A stretch of DNA of 64,000 bases, from positions 3,681,001 to 3,745,000 of the forward strand of contig NZ_SAUH01000001.1 in NCBI RefSeq assembly GCF_004193175.1, in the 5' to 3' direction. Shown here piece by piece: positions 25,003 to 33,376 of the stretch. This stretch comes from Streptomyces sp. RFCAC02. Its GTDB lineage: Bacteria; Actinomycetota; Actinomycetes; Streptomycetales; Streptomycetaceae. The notes beneath the pieces were generated by a model. The model was not told where the DNA came from. It did no database searches and was given only the letters and a program-made list of their open reading frames with translations. A program made the position numbers and the translations under genes. Numbering within the stretch: the first letter of the stretch is position 1; each line of letters begins with the position of its first letter.

Positions 25003-27657
25003 TCAGGCCGTGTCGCACGCCCCGCCGTTCAGCGTGAACGCGTCGGGATCGGCGGCGGCGCCGCTCACCGTCCCGTTGAACCCGAAGTTCACCGAACTTC
25101 CCGGCTGGATCGTGCCGTTCCAGGCCGCCGGGCGCGCCGTGACGTCACGCCCGCTCTGGGTGATCACCGAGTTCCAGTGGTTGGTGATGCGCTGGGCGTC
25201 GTCGAACGACCAGGCCAGCTCCCACGCGCTGATCGCGGTGTCACCGGTGTTGCGGACGGTGACCTGGGTGCTGAAGCCGCCGGACCAGCGGTTGGAGACG
25301 TACGACACCTCACAGGCCGCCGGGTCGTCCGGGTCGTCCGGGTCGTCCGGGTCGTCGGGGTCATCCGGGTCGTCCGGGTCCTCGCCGCCGTCGTCACCGC
25401 CGAGACCGTCCGCGTAGGCGGCGATCCAGGCCAGCGGCGCGTTCCAGTTGATCGTCACCTCGTTGGTCGAGTACGACTCGATGTGGTCCATGTAGCACAT
25501 CGCCGGCGCGCAGCCGCCCAGCGTGTCCTGGGCGACCGGGTCCTCCAGCGAGCTGTCCGGACCGCCGGCCAGCGAGCCGGCGGGCGGGTGCGGCAGGCTC
25601 GCGTCGAGCTGGTTCGCCCAGAAGCGGTGGTGCTGGTTCTCGACGTCGCGCTCGCCGTAGCCCGTGACGTAGCTGAGGTTCAGCGGGTTCCGGCCGAGGA
25701 TGTAGTCGAGGCCGGTGAGCACCGCGTCGCGGTACTCCGTGTCCCCGGTCAGGTCGTGCGCGGCCGCCAGGACGACCATGTTGTTCAGCACCTGGCTGTT
25801 CGAGCCCCACACGTACGCGTAGTCGTCCGGCAGGTACGGCAGCCCGTACGCCTGCTGCTCCGCCTGCGCGGCGAAGCCGTCGGCCGCGTCCGTGACGTTC
25901 GCCCGGACCGTCGCCAGCTCGCCGGCGGTCAGGCCGTTGTCCACGGTGGCGAGGTCGAGGGCGCCGAGGGCGGCCGTCGAACCCCACGAGAAGCCGCCGT
26001 TCGGGAACAGCGCCGCCGTGTCGTTCCACAGCTCCGAGCCCGTCACGGCCTGCCGGTACTCCGCGGCCCCGGTCGTGATGAACAGCTCGGACGCCGCCCA
26101 GAAGAACTCGTCGGACACGTTGCCGTCGCTGTACGCGCCGCCGCCCGTGCCGTCGGTCGGGTCGGCGAGGACCGCCGGGTGCGCGATGGCCGCGTCCCAC
26201 GCCGTCTCGGCCGCCGTGAGCAGCTCGGCCGCGTAGGCCGCGTCGTACTCCTCGAACAGCCGGGCGCCCTGCGCGGCCGCCGCCGCCAGGTTCAGCGTGG
26301 CCGCCGTCGACGGCGGGTGCAGCTCACGCGGCTGCGGGTCCTCCCAGGGCATCGTCGGCAGGCCCGTCCACTGCGCGTCGTGCAGCTTGTGGTGCGCCAT
26401 GCCCGCCAGCTCCTCGCCGGCCGGGACCTGCATCGAGGTGAGGAAGTCCAGCTCCCACCTGGCCTCGTCGAGGAGGTCGGGCACGCCGTTGCCGCGCTCC
26501 GGCACGGCGAGGGTGCTGTCGCCCAGCTCGGCGGAGTCGCGCTCGTAGGCGGACAGGAGCTGCGCCACGGAGATGCCGCCGTTCACGACGTACTTGCCGT
26601 GGTCGCCCGCGTCGTACCAGCCGCCGGCGGCGTCGAGCGTGTAGTCGCAGCGGTCCTGCCAGCACGGCACGTTGTCGTCACCCTGGTTCGGTGCGGCGTT
26701 CGCGTGGCCGGCGGGGCGGGCGTACTCCTCGCCCACGAGGTCGGCGTCGATCTCGATGCCGCTGCGCTGGTGGTAGAAGAACGCCAGGGCGTCGTCGCGC
26801 AGGCCGTCGTAGATGCCGTCGCCGATGGTGAACGGCTCGCTCGTCTCGCCGTCGACGGTGACCGTGTAGCCGTCACCCGGCTCCGTCACGGACGAGAAGT
26901 CGAAGGTGTGCACGTTCTGTTCGGACGTGGGGTCCACGCCCTGCGGCACGGTGCTGCCGGTGGCGACCTCGGTGCCGTCCGCGTCGTGCAGGGTCCAGGT
27001 CCTGGCGGTCGTCGCGTCGGTGACGACGGTGCCGCTCTTCGGCCCCTCGGTGAGGTAGCCGACCTGGTTGACGCGGACGGGGGAGCCGGTGTCGGGCTCG
27101 TAGACGGGCGGTTCGGCGCCGCCGGTCAGCGACACGTCGTCGAGGCAGAACGTGTACGCCGCGTCGCTGCCGCCGATCTGGAACGCGAGCTGCGCCGCGT
27201 CGTTGTCGGCCCCGGCCGTGAACACGTGGCTGACCGTGGTGGGCGTCGCGCCGATCGCGTCGGGGGAGGCCAGCTCCGTGGTCCACGGATCGACGGCGAG
27301 CTGGACGTTCGTGCGGATGGTGATGGGCGTGGTGGCGGAGGCGGTGAACGACAGGGCGTAGCTCTCGCCAGCGGCCAGGGGAATGCCGTCCTGGCCGATG
27401 ATCGCGTCCCACGGGTTGGTGGTGCCGGCCGGGACATCCGCGCACAGCCGTCCGTCCACGACGGTCGAGGGGATGTTCTCGGTCCACCACCAGGGGGTGG
27501 TGCCGCTGCTGAAGCCGCCGTTGTCGATCAGCTCGGGTCCCGCGGCGGTGGCCGGGGTGACGGCGGCCGACGCGGCGAGCGCCCCGGCGGCGAGCCCGGC
27601 GGCGAGCGCGGCTCCCAACAGGCGTCTGTGAGGGGGGTGGGAAGGACGTAGGGTCAC
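25003..27657 (-). CDS. Secreted GH9 cellulase with N-terminal CBM4/9-like and C-terminal CBM2
   Basis: 884 residues. Signal peptide (HRRLLGAALAAGLAAGALAA, cleavage near ATAAG at 40); a CBM4/9-like jelly roll (about 41-180); a CelD-type Ig-like domain starting VRVNQVGYL (about 193); the GH9 catalytic domain with WYDAGDHGKYV (nucleophile/base Asp near 349) and NEVTINWNAP (acid Glu near 733); a DPDDPDD linker; and a CBM2 (about 783-884) with CEVSYVSNRWSGG and paired cysteines. It hydrolyses beta-1,4-glucan outside the cell, probably as a processive endoglucanase given the multi-CBM layout. The GTG at 27657 follows AAGGA. A CebR operator and a consensus-like promoter lie upstream, so cellobiose induction is likely. 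It is the most clearly niche-specific gene here. Confidence 0.95.
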   Translation of the reverse strand: MTLRPSHPPHRRLLGAALAAGLAAGALAASAAVTPATAAGPELIDNGGFSSGTTPWWWTENIPSTVVDGRLCADVPAGTTNPWDAIIGQDGIPLAAGESYALSFTASATTPITIRTNVQLAVDPWTTELASPDAIGATPTTVSHVFTAGADNDAAQLAFQIGGSDAAYTFCLDDVSLTGGAEPPVYEPDTGSPVRVNQVGYLTEGPKSGTVVTDATTARTWTLHDADGTEVATGSTVPQGVDPTSEQNVHTFDFSSVTEPGDGYTVTVDGETSEPFTIGDGIYDGLRDDALAFFYHQRSGIEIDADLVGEEYARPAGHANAAPNQGDDNVPCWQDRCDYTLDAAGGWYDAGDHGKYVVNGGISVAQLLSAYERDSAELGDSTLAVPERGNGVPDLLDEARWELDFLTSMQVPAGEELAGMAHHKLHDAQWTGLPTMPWEDPQPRELHPPSTAATLNLAAAAAQGARLFEEYDAAYAAELLTAAETAWDAAIAHPAVLADPTDGTGGGAYSDGNVSDEFFWAASELFITTGAAEYRQAVTGSELWNDTAALFPNGGFSWGSTAALGALDLATVDNGLTAGELATVRANVTDAADGFAAQAEQQAYGLPYLPDDYAYVWGSNSQVLNNMVVLAAAHDLTGDTEYRDAVLTGLDYILGRNPLNLSYVTGYGERDVENQHHRFWANQLDASLPHPPAGSLAGGPDSSLEDPVAQDTLGGCAPAMCYMDHIESYSTNEVTINWNAPLAWIAAYADGLGGDDGGEDPDDPDDPDDPDDPDDPDDPAACEVSYVSNRWSGGFSTQVTVRNTGDTAISAWELAWSFDDAQRITNHWNSVITQSGRDVTARPAAWNGTIQPGSSVNFGFNGTVSGAAADPDAFTLNGGACDTA
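25321..25380 (-). repeat. 9-base tandem repeat encoding the Asp/Pro linker
   Basis: About 6.7 copies of CGGGTCGTC on the plus strand (one copy diverged to GGGGTCATC) encode DPD tripeptides of the linker between the GH9 domain and CBM2. Length changes by slippage would alter linker length in frame. Confidence 0.9.
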
Positions 27658-27692
27658 GGCTCGATCCTTCGACGGAATGGTCTGGGGGGTTG

Positions 27693-27706
27693 TGGGAGCG
27701 CTCCCA
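27693..27706. promoter_or_regulatory. CebR/CelR operator
   Basis: TGGGAGCGCTCCCA is a perfect 14-bp palindrome identical to the published consensus for CebR of Streptomyces and CelR of Thermobifida, LacI-type repressors released by cello-oligosaccharides. It lies 36 bases upstream of the GH9 start and just downstream of a -10 box, where repressor binding would block initiation. Confidence 0.95.
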
Positions 27707-27710
27707 AAGC

Positions 27711-27739
27711 ATCCTGTGGGCGTGGCAGGGACCCGTCAA
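27711..27739 (-). promoter_or_regulatory. Promoter of the GH9 gene
   Basis: On the minus strand TTGACG (27739-27734), a 17-base spacer and CAGGAT (27716-27711) resemble the main vegetative promoter. The predicted start falls inside the CebR box. Confidence 0.65.
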
Positions 27740-27793
27740 GTGGGCGGCGCCCCAGAGATAAGGCCAAAACCGCGCAACACTAAACTCGGCGCC

Positions 27794-28147
27794 ATGGACG
27801 TGGTCATCAACATCGTCGTCGCCCTCCACATCATCGGCATCGCCGCGCTGCTCGGCGGATTCCTCACGCAGATGAAGGCGATGGGCGACGGGCGGGGCCG
27901 TGTGGTCCCCGCCATGCTGCACGGCGCGCTCACCATGCTCGTCACGGGTATCGCCCTGGTCGGCCTCAGTGAGGCGGACGACCGCTCGGTCAACAACCTG
28001 AAGATCGGCATCAAGCTGGCCGTCCTCGTGGTGATCCTCGCGCTCGTCTACGTGAAGCGGGACGACGAGAAGGTCTCGCCCGGCATCCTCGGCGCGATCG
28101 GCGGCCTGACCGTCGTGAACATCTTCATCGCCACCGTCTGGACCTGA
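27794..28147 (+). CDS. Small integral membrane protein
   Basis: A 117-residue protein with three or four hydrophobic helices: VINIVVALHIIGIAALLGGF at the N terminus, AMLHGALTMLVTGIALVGL, LAVLVVILALVYV and ILGAIGGLTVVNIFIATVW. The polar loop SVNNLKIGIKLA connects the last pair. It resembles small conserved membrane proteins of actinobacteria, but I cannot name a function. A TAAACT hexamer ends 7 bases before the ATG and there is no ribosome site, so it is probably expressed from a leaderless mRNA. It is divergent from the cellulase gene but has its own promoter beyond the CebR box. Confidence 0.75.
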   Translation: MDVVINIVVALHIIGIAALLGGFLTQMKAMGDGRGRVVPAMLHGALTMLVTGIALVGLSEADDRSVNNLKIGIKLAVLVVILALVYVKRDDEKVSPGILGAIGGLTVVNIFIATVWT

Positions 28148-28350
28148 CCCCCGCCCCCCGCTCGCCGTACCCCTCCCCGCACCACCACGTCCCCACCCCG
28201 GTCCACCCCGCCCCGTACGCGACGGTCCCGCGCGTGCGGGGCTCACGTCGTCCGCGCCCGTCCCGTTCCGCCGAAGCCGCCCCGACATGCGTTCCCCGCG
28301 CCTACCGTTGAGCTTTTCCGACCGTATGGCGATCGACTGGAGTGTGCGTC

Positions 28351-28713
28351 GTGATACCCGCCGACTGGATACGCCATCACCGCGCGGACGGTGACCTCAT
28401 CGGGTACCTGCGTCCGACCCGGGACGCGCCGGGCCGCTTCCAGCCGGTCACCGTGTTCGGCAGCCCGCTCGGCGATCCGGCGGACGAGGAGGGTGCGCGG
28501 GCGTGCCTCGACCGCGGCGGGCTCGCGTATCTCACCGAGAGCTGGCTGCTCACCCTGCCGGGCCGCGCCGAGCCGGTGACCGTCCAGATCGTCGAGGCCG
28601 GCCCCGACCGCCTCCGCCTGGTCGGCGTCGACCGCGGGGCTCCGACCACCAGACCGGCACCGACCTGGACACTCGACGTCCCGACGACACCGGACCGCCT
28701 CACACGCCACTGA
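28351..28713 (+). CDS. Conserved-looking hypothetical protein
   Basis: A 120-residue soluble protein, starting VIPADWIRHHRADGDLIGYL and ending with a Pro/Thr-rich tail. Beta-strand-like stretches (FQPVTVFGSPLG, PVTVQIVEAGPDRLRLVGV) suggest a small beta-rich domain. No family is recognised. The GTG at 28351 follows GGAG by 8 bases; codon usage is normal for the window. About 200 bases of C-rich sequence precede it (28148-28215 is strongly pyrimidine-biased), and 454 bases without a gene follow. Confidence 0.6.
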   Translation: MIPADWIRHHRADGDLIGYLRPTRDAPGRFQPVTVFGSPLGDPADEEGARACLDRGGLAYLTESWLLTLPGRAEPVTVQIVEAGPDRLRLVGVDRGAPTTRPAPTWTLDVPTTPDRLTRH

Positions 28714-29167
28714 CCACACGCCCCACGGACGTCCGCCGGCGCAGCCGGAGCCCCCACGGCAGCGGGGGAGCCGCACCTCGAACGCCATTGCCCCGGCCTC
28801 TCCGCCTTTGCTGTTCCTGTGCATCGACAGGGTCGAGAGCATGGGCGTCTGCCGCACGCGGCCGCTGCGCGGGCTGGGACGTCGGCACCCGATCACGGCG
28901 GCGGGCCTGCTCGCGTGACCCCGATTCCTGCGGCGGTTCCGGTTCCTCTGCTGCGCGGTTCCGTGCTCGGGTGTGCATGTGTCCTTCCCCGGGTTCTCGC
29001 TGTCCGCGCTCCTCGCGCCTGGGTCCGGAACAACAGGGGGACGTGGCAGTGGTGACGGTTGAGCGGCGGGCATTCAAGCCCGGGAGGTGCGCTGCGTGTG
29101 TGGCCTGCCGAAGAAGTCGGCATGAATCCGTCGCGGCCCCGTGGAGAAGGAGGACGCCGCGGTCCGG
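28714..29167. other. Non-coding region with reduced G+C
   Basis: No convincing gene on either strand: the frames here lack the third-position G/C pattern of neighbours and give Arg/Pro-rich nonsense. Short hairpins occur at 29067-29082 (CGGGC-ATTCAA-GCCCG) and 29106-29122 (TGCCGA-AGAAG-TCGGCA). The second could end the DUF1707 transcript. A GGTTCC element is repeated three times near 28933-28960. Confidence 0.35.
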
Positions 29168-29752
29168 TCAGCGCTCTCGCGGCTTCTTCTTCGGTCTGCG
29201 GACGCGGGTGTCGATGCCGCCGAAGATCGCGAAGCCCCGGATGACGATGCGGGGGGCGCCCGGTGCGGCGCGGCGGCGTGCGCCCTTGCCGAACATGCCG
29301 AAGAAGCCGAAGCCCCGCACCTCCACCTCGACGTCCTCCGGGACGACGATCTCGCCGCCGCCCCACAGCGCGCAGGCGTACACGCGGGTCTCGCGCGCGG
29401 TGAAGCGCGCCCTGCTCAGGTCCACCCGGCCGCCGCCGAACACCGAGACGGTGACGAAGCGTTCGGGCACCACCCACTCGCCGGCCCGGTCGAAGCCGCC
29501 GAACACGGCGATCGCGCTGCGCGAGGTGGGTTTCTCGTCCACCACGAGGGCGCCCCTGCCGTCCGGTTCGGGCAGGTCGCGGGTGACGCGTTCCAGGTCG
29601 CCGCGCGTGGTCGCCCGGTAGGCGGCGTCCAGGCGCTCCTCCAGCTCGGACAGTTGCAGGCAGCCCTGGGCGACGGCCTCCCTGATCCGCTCGACCGCGC
29701 GCTCGCGCTCCGCGTCGGATGCCCGCAGATCACGCCCCACCAGTTCGCTCAT
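29168..29752 (-). CDS. DUF1707 protein with LiaF-like C-terminal domain
   Basis: A 194-residue soluble protein. The N terminus is a DUF1707 (SHOCT-like) domain: LRASDAERERAVERIREAV, LQLSELEERLDAAYRATTRG, DLERVTRDLP. The C-terminal half is a beta-helix-like region of Gly-rich repeats (AIAVFGGFDR, TVSVFGGGRVDL, RVYACALWGGGEIVVPEDV, GFGFFGMFG) as in DUF2154/LiaF cell-wall-antibiotic response proteins, ending in a basic tail RRPKKKPRER. Such proteins are numerous in Streptomyces and thought to be linked to membrane stress. The ATG at 29752 is 55 bases downstream of the phosphotransferase stop on the same strand, allowing co-transcription. Confidence 0.85.
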   Translation of the reverse strand: MSELVGRDLRASDAERERAVERIREAVAQGCLQLSELEERLDAAYRATTRGDLERVTRDLPEPDGRGALVVDEKPTSRSAIAVFGGFDRAGEWVVPERFVTVSVFGGGRVDLSRARFTARETRVYACALWGGGEIVVPEDVEVEVRGFGFFGMFGKGARRRAAPGAPRIVIRGFAIFGGIDTRVRRPKKKPRER

Positions 29753-29807
29753 GTGCGCGATTCTCCCATGGGGGCGGGAAGTTCACCGGAAAGGGACGGG
29801 GCCGCGC

Positions 29808-30875
29808 TCAGGCGTCGGACAGCCATGCCGTCCAGGTGTCCGCCTGCCGCAGCACGGTGCGCAGCGCCGCCAGGTACTCCAGGACATGACCGAAAGCCGC
29901 CGCCCGCTCGGGCGGTGACACCGGGCGGTGGCCCAGCGCGCGCCACAGCAGCCAGGCCGCGCCCCCGACCCGCCGGTCCACCTCGCCCGCGAACACCTCG
30001 GCCACCGGCGGGACGGCCGCCCCGCCCGCCGCCCGGTACGCCAGGAGCACCTCCCGGAACGTCTCCCGCGTCCCCCCGAACGCCAGGCCCGCCCGGACGA
30101 CCTCCCACTCCGCCCGGTCGGGTCCCGCGCCGTCCCAGTCGAGCAGCACCGGCCCGTCCGGGCACACCAGTACGTTGTCCGGCTTCACGTCGCCGTGGGT
30201 GAGGACCGGTGTGAGGGGCACGGACGGCCCGTCGATGCAGCGCCCCACCAGGCCGACGGCCCGCTCGACGTCCGGGAGGTACGCGCGCACCCGCTCGACG
30301 AAGCCGTCGGGCACGTCGGCCGGCGCACTGTCCAGTCCCTCCCGCCACTCGGCGGGCGTGTGCGGGCGGTGCAGCGCGGGGACGGCGGGGATGCCGGGCG
30401 GGAGCGGCAGCGCGTGCAGCAGGGCCAGGGTCCGGCCCGCCCACTCCCGTACGGCTCGGGCGGCCTCGCCGTGCCGGGGCACGGCGGTCCCGTCGCACCA
30501 CGCGTGCACCAGGAAACTCTCGGGAGCGCCCTCCGCGCCGGGCAGGTCGGCCAGCAGGGGAGCGGCGGGCCGCAGCGGCGCCACCGGCCGGGGCATGGCC
30601 ACACCGTGCCGGAACGCCTGCTCCTCCACCGCGGCGGCCACCACGTGGCCGGCCATCCACCATGCTTCGCGGGAGCGGTTCAGGCGCTTCACGGCCCACG
30701 TGCCCGAGTCCGTGCGCAGCCGCCACAGCGGGTGCGACCGTCCGCCCGGGACCGGTACGGGCGGGCCGTCCGGTTCACCCAGCCCGAACGCGCGGGCCAC
30801 GGCCCGCGCGTCGATCACGGGTGCGCCCTCCCGGGGCAGCGCTTCGTGGCCGCGCTCGGCGGCTGTGCTCGTCAT
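29808..30875 (-). CDS. Aminoglycoside phosphotransferase (APH)-family kinase
   Basis: A 355-residue protein of the APH/choline-kinase superfamily. Seen: WAVKRLNRS (ATP-binding Lys near 63), VLTHGDVKPDNVLV (Brenner motif with catalytic Asp near 228) and VLLDWDGAG (metal-binding Asp near 247). All catalytic residues are present. The substrate is not predictable; many chromosomal members phosphorylate small metabolites and do not give antibiotic resistance. It lies in a minus-strand series receiver - this gene - DUF1707 with short gaps (30 and 55 bases), so it may be read from the same promoter. Confidence 0.8.
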   Translation of the reverse strand: MTSTAAERGHEALPREGAPVIDARAVARAFGLGEPDGPPVPVPGGRSHPLWRLRTDSGTWAVKRLNRSREAWWMAGHVVAAAVEEQAFRHGVAMPRPVAPLRPAAPLLADLPGAEGAPESFLVHAWCDGTAVPRHGEAARAVREWAGRTLALLHALPLPPGIPAVPALHRPHTPAEWREGLDSAPADVPDGFVERVRAYLPDVERAVGLVGRCIDGPSVPLTPVLTHGDVKPDNVLVCPDGPVLLDWDGAGPDRAEWEVVRAGLAFGGTRETFREVLLAYRAAGGAAVPPVAEVFAGEVDRRVGGAAWLLWRALGHRPVSPPERAAAFGHVLEYLAALRTVLRQADTWTAWLSDA

Positions 30876-30905
30876 GGGGCCGGACGCTACCGGCCCGCCC
30901 GCGCG

Positions 30906-31349
30906 TCAGTCGCGCGGGATCTTGGCCGCCATGTCGAGGTAGAACGCGTCGATGCTGCGCACCGCGTGCGTGAAGTCGTCGAGGTTGACCGGCTTGGTGA
31001 CGTACGCGTTGGCGTGGCGCGCGTACGCGGCGGACACGTCGTCCGGCGCCGCGGACGTGGTGAGGACCACGACCGGGATCATCTTCAGGCGGTCCTCCTG
31101 CTTGAGGACGTTCAGCAGCTCGCGCCCGTTCATCCGGGGCATGTTGAGATCGAGAACGATCAGGTCGGGGCGCGGATTGTCCGGGTTCTGGAGGTAGTCG
31201 AGCGCGGCCACACCGTCGTCCACCTGCATCAGCGCGCGCTCCGGCCCCCGCTCGCGCAGCGCGTCCTCGATGAGCATGGCGTCTGCCGGGTCGTCCTCGA
31301 CCAGGAGGATGTCGTACGGCGGGGCGGGTGTGGTCATTGACACGGTCAT
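30906..31349 (-). CDS. Stand-alone receiver-domain response regulator (Rcp1-like)
   Basis: A 147-residue protein consisting only of a receiver: ILLVEDDPADAMLIEDAL, phosphoacceptor Asp67 in LIVLDLNMPRMNG, VVVLTTSAAPDD, and NAYVTKPVNLDDF with the switch Lys. The PADAxLIEDAL form and the short C-terminal helix match Rcp1-type regulators that accept phosphate from CHASE3/phytochrome-type kinases. The ATG at 31349 has GGAG 9 bases upstream. The gene is divergent from a CHASE3 histidine kinase, its likely partner, so kinase output may branch to this receiver and to the PP2C-receiver. It has no output domain and probably acts by protein contact. Confidence 0.88.
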   Translation of the reverse strand: MTVSMTTPAPPYDILLVEDDPADAMLIEDALRERGPERALMQVDDGVAALDYLQNPDNPRPDLIVLDLNMPRMNGRELLNVLKQEDRLKMIPVVVLTTSAAPDDVSAAYARHANAYVTKPVNLDDFTHAVRSIDAFYLDMAAKIPRD

Positions 31350-31768
31350 CCGAATCAACTCCGAACGCTCACGGGGCGAAGTGGTGCGGACCGGCGGCGG
31401 TGAGCACACCGGCGGCCGGGGTCGCACGCACCGGCTCGTGGTGGTGAACTGCGGACCGGGCGGCGTGCGCGCCCGCCCGGGATCCCGTCCGCACCACCGA
31501 GCGCGGGGGCTGCGTAGGGCGGGCCGGTCCGTCCATCATCGCACCAGCGCCGCCCGTACGGGAGCGGGCCCCGCCCGCGAACCCGCCGAACCGGCCGGTG
31601 GATGAGGTATTACGGACGCCGGACATGGGTACGAGCGTACGGTTGACGGTCACGCGCTGACAACTACTGTCCATCGTTCGCCCTGTATCGTGGCCGGGCA
31701 CGTCGGAAGGGAAGGGCCGACCAGGCCCGGTCGACGCCCGTGCGGTGGGGGGCGGACAGGAGGACACG
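31350..31768. other. Intergenic region between the divergent receiver and kinase genes
   Basis: No gene is seen. The region holds a candidate promoter for the kinase (31643-31670) and short G/C-rich palindromes near 31475-31485 (CCGCCCGGGATCCC). It must also carry the promoter of the minus-strand receiver gene, which I cannot place. Confidence 0.4.
31643..31670 (+). promoter_or_regulatory. Candidate promoter of the CHASE3 kinase operon
   Basis: TTGACG (31643-31648), a 16-base spacer and TACTGT (31665-31670), about 99 bases upstream of the kinase ATG. A second TGACA half-element overlaps the spacer. Confidence 0.45.
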
Positions 31769-33376
31769 ATGCCGGCCGCAGTCGAGGCCCGGCGGACGCG
31801 TTTGACCACGCGCCGTGGGCTGATCATCGGAGTGAGCGTGACCTGCGTGGTCCTGGCGCTCCTCGGCTCCCTCGGCGCCTGGGCGCTCACCCGCACCAGC
31901 GACTCCACGCACAAGCTCGCCGAGGTGTCGTCGCCGGCCCTCATCAACGCCGTCCGCCTGGAACGCGCCCTCATCGACCAGGAGACCGGCATCCGCGGCT
32001 ACGCCCTCTCCGGGGAGCCCGACTTCCTCGACCCCTACGAGCAGGGCCGCTCCGACGCCGAGACCGCCGCGGAGCGGGTGCGCGAGCTGGTCGCCGGCGA
32101 CACCGAGGCCGAGGACGACCTCGCGGCCGTCCTCGCCCGGGCGGAGGAATGGCGTGAACAGCTCGCCGACCCCATCGCCGAGGCCGCCGAGGCGGACCGC
32201 GCGGGTCTGGCCGCCGAGTACTCGCGCAGCGGCAAGTCCGCCTTCGACGCCGTCCGCGACGCCACGGCGCAGCAGCAGGCCCACCTCACCGACGTGCGGA
32301 ACGAAGCCCGCACCGAACTCCACGACGCCGAGACGCTGCGCAACGGCGTGTTCGGCGCCGGCGCCGCGCTGGTCGTCGTCGTGATCATCCTCATCTTCGA
32401 AGGGCTGCGCCGCGGCGTCACCCAGCCCCTCGGACAGCTCTCCGCCGACGCCCGGCGGGTCGCGCAGGGTGATTTCGACCACCCCATCGTCCCCACAGGA
32501 CCCGCCGACCTGCGCCAGCTCGGGCGTGACGTGGACGACATGCGCCGCCGCCTCGCGGAGGAGCTGCTCCTCGCCGAGGACGCCAGGCGGCGCCTGGACG
32601 AGCAGGCCATGGAACTGCGCCGCTCCAACGACGAGCTGGAGCAGTTCGCCTACGTCGCCTCGCACGACCTCCAGGAGCCGCTGCGCAAGGTGGCGAGCTT
32701 CTGCCAGCTCCTCCAGCGGCGCTACGGCGGGCAGCTCGACGAACGGGCCGACCAGTACATCGGGTTCGCCGTGGACGGCGCGAACCGCATGCAGGTCCTC
32801 ATCAACGACCTGCTCCTGTTCTCCCGCGTCGGCCGCATGAACACGGAATCCCGCGTGATCGACCTGGAGGAGGTCCTCACCGGCACCCTCGACGCGCTGA
32901 GCGTCAGCATCGAGGAGACCGGGGCGGAGATCACGCACGACCCGCTGCCGCGCGTCACGGGCGACCCGACCCAGCTCGGCATGCTCTTCCAGAACCTCGT
33001 ATCGAACGCGGTGAAGTTCCGCGCGCCCGACCGCGCGCCCCGCATCCACGTCGGGGCCGAGCGCGACGGCGGCGTGTGGCGCCTCGCCGTCACCGACAAC
33101 GGCATAGGGATCGACGCGGAGTACGCCGAGCGCGTCTTCGTGATCTTCCAGCGTCTGCACACCCGCGACGCCTACCCGGGCAGCGGCATCGGACTGGCCA
33201 TGTGCAAGAAGATCGTCGAGTACCTGGGCGGCACGATCCGCGTGGATCCCGGGCACACCGGTGGGACGCGCGTCGAGTTCACCCTGCCCGCGCTGCCCGA
33301 CGAGAAGGACGCCGCGGAGGACACGGGCGAGGAAGCGGCGGACACGTCCGTCACCGACGGGGCGGCGGCCCTGTGA
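31769..33376 (+). CDS. CHASE3-HAMP histidine kinase
   Basis: 535 residues: transmembrane helix about 18-42, an extracytoplasmic helical CHASE3 domain (marked by ERALIDQETGIRGYALSGEP), second helix about 192-212, HAMP (VTQPLGQLSADARRVAQGD), a HisKA helix with FAYVASHDLQEPLRKV (His near 298) and a HATPase domain with NLVSNAVKF, VTDNGIGID, FQRLHTRDAYPGSGIGLAMC. The DLQEPLRKV form is the phytochrome-like subtype that usually signals to Rcp1-type receivers. The ATG at 31769 follows AGGAGG by 5 bases. The last four bases overlap the next gene (GTGA), coupling it to the receiver-PP2C phosphatase. Confidence 0.93.
   Translation: MPAAVEARRTRLTTRRGLIIGVSVTCVVLALLGSLGAWALTRTSDSTHKLAEVSSPALINAVRLERALIDQETGIRGYALSGEPDFLDPYEQGRSDAETAAERVRELVAGDTEAEDDLAAVLARAEEWREQLADPIAEAAEADRAGLAAEYSRSGKSAFDAVRDATAQQQAHLTDVRNEARTELHDAETLRNGVFGAGAALVVVVIILIFEGLRRGVTQPLGQLSADARRVAQGDFDHPIVPTGPADLRQLGRDVDDMRRRLAEELLLAEDARRRLDEQAMELRRSNDELEQFAYVASHDLQEPLRKVASFCQLLQRRYGGQLDERADQYIGFAVDGANRMQVLINDLLLFSRVGRMNTESRVIDLEEVLTGTLDALSVSIEETGAEITHDPLPRVTGDPTQLGMLFQNLVSNAVKFRAPDRAPRIHVGAERDGGVWRLAVTDNGIGIDAEYAERVFVIFQRLHTRDAYPGSGIGLAMCKKIVEYLGGTIRVDPGHTGGTRVEFTLPALPDEKDAAEDTGEEAADTSVTDGAAAL

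Noticed and set aside
25321..25380. The 9-base tandem repeat as a CRISPR-like array
   Set aside because: Repeats are contiguous, in frame and encode a typical Asp/Pro linker; there are no spacers.
24067..27651. A 1194-residue plus-strand frame across the DsbA-like and cellulase genes
   Set aside because: It is the antisense of genes with full catalytic motifs and a CebR-controlled promoter; the translated sequence has no recognisable domain.
28700..29077. A 125-residue minus-strand frame in the gene-free region after 28.7 kb
   Set aside because: Sequence is Arg/Pro/Glu-rich with no secondary-structure pattern, no ribosome site and weak third-position bias.
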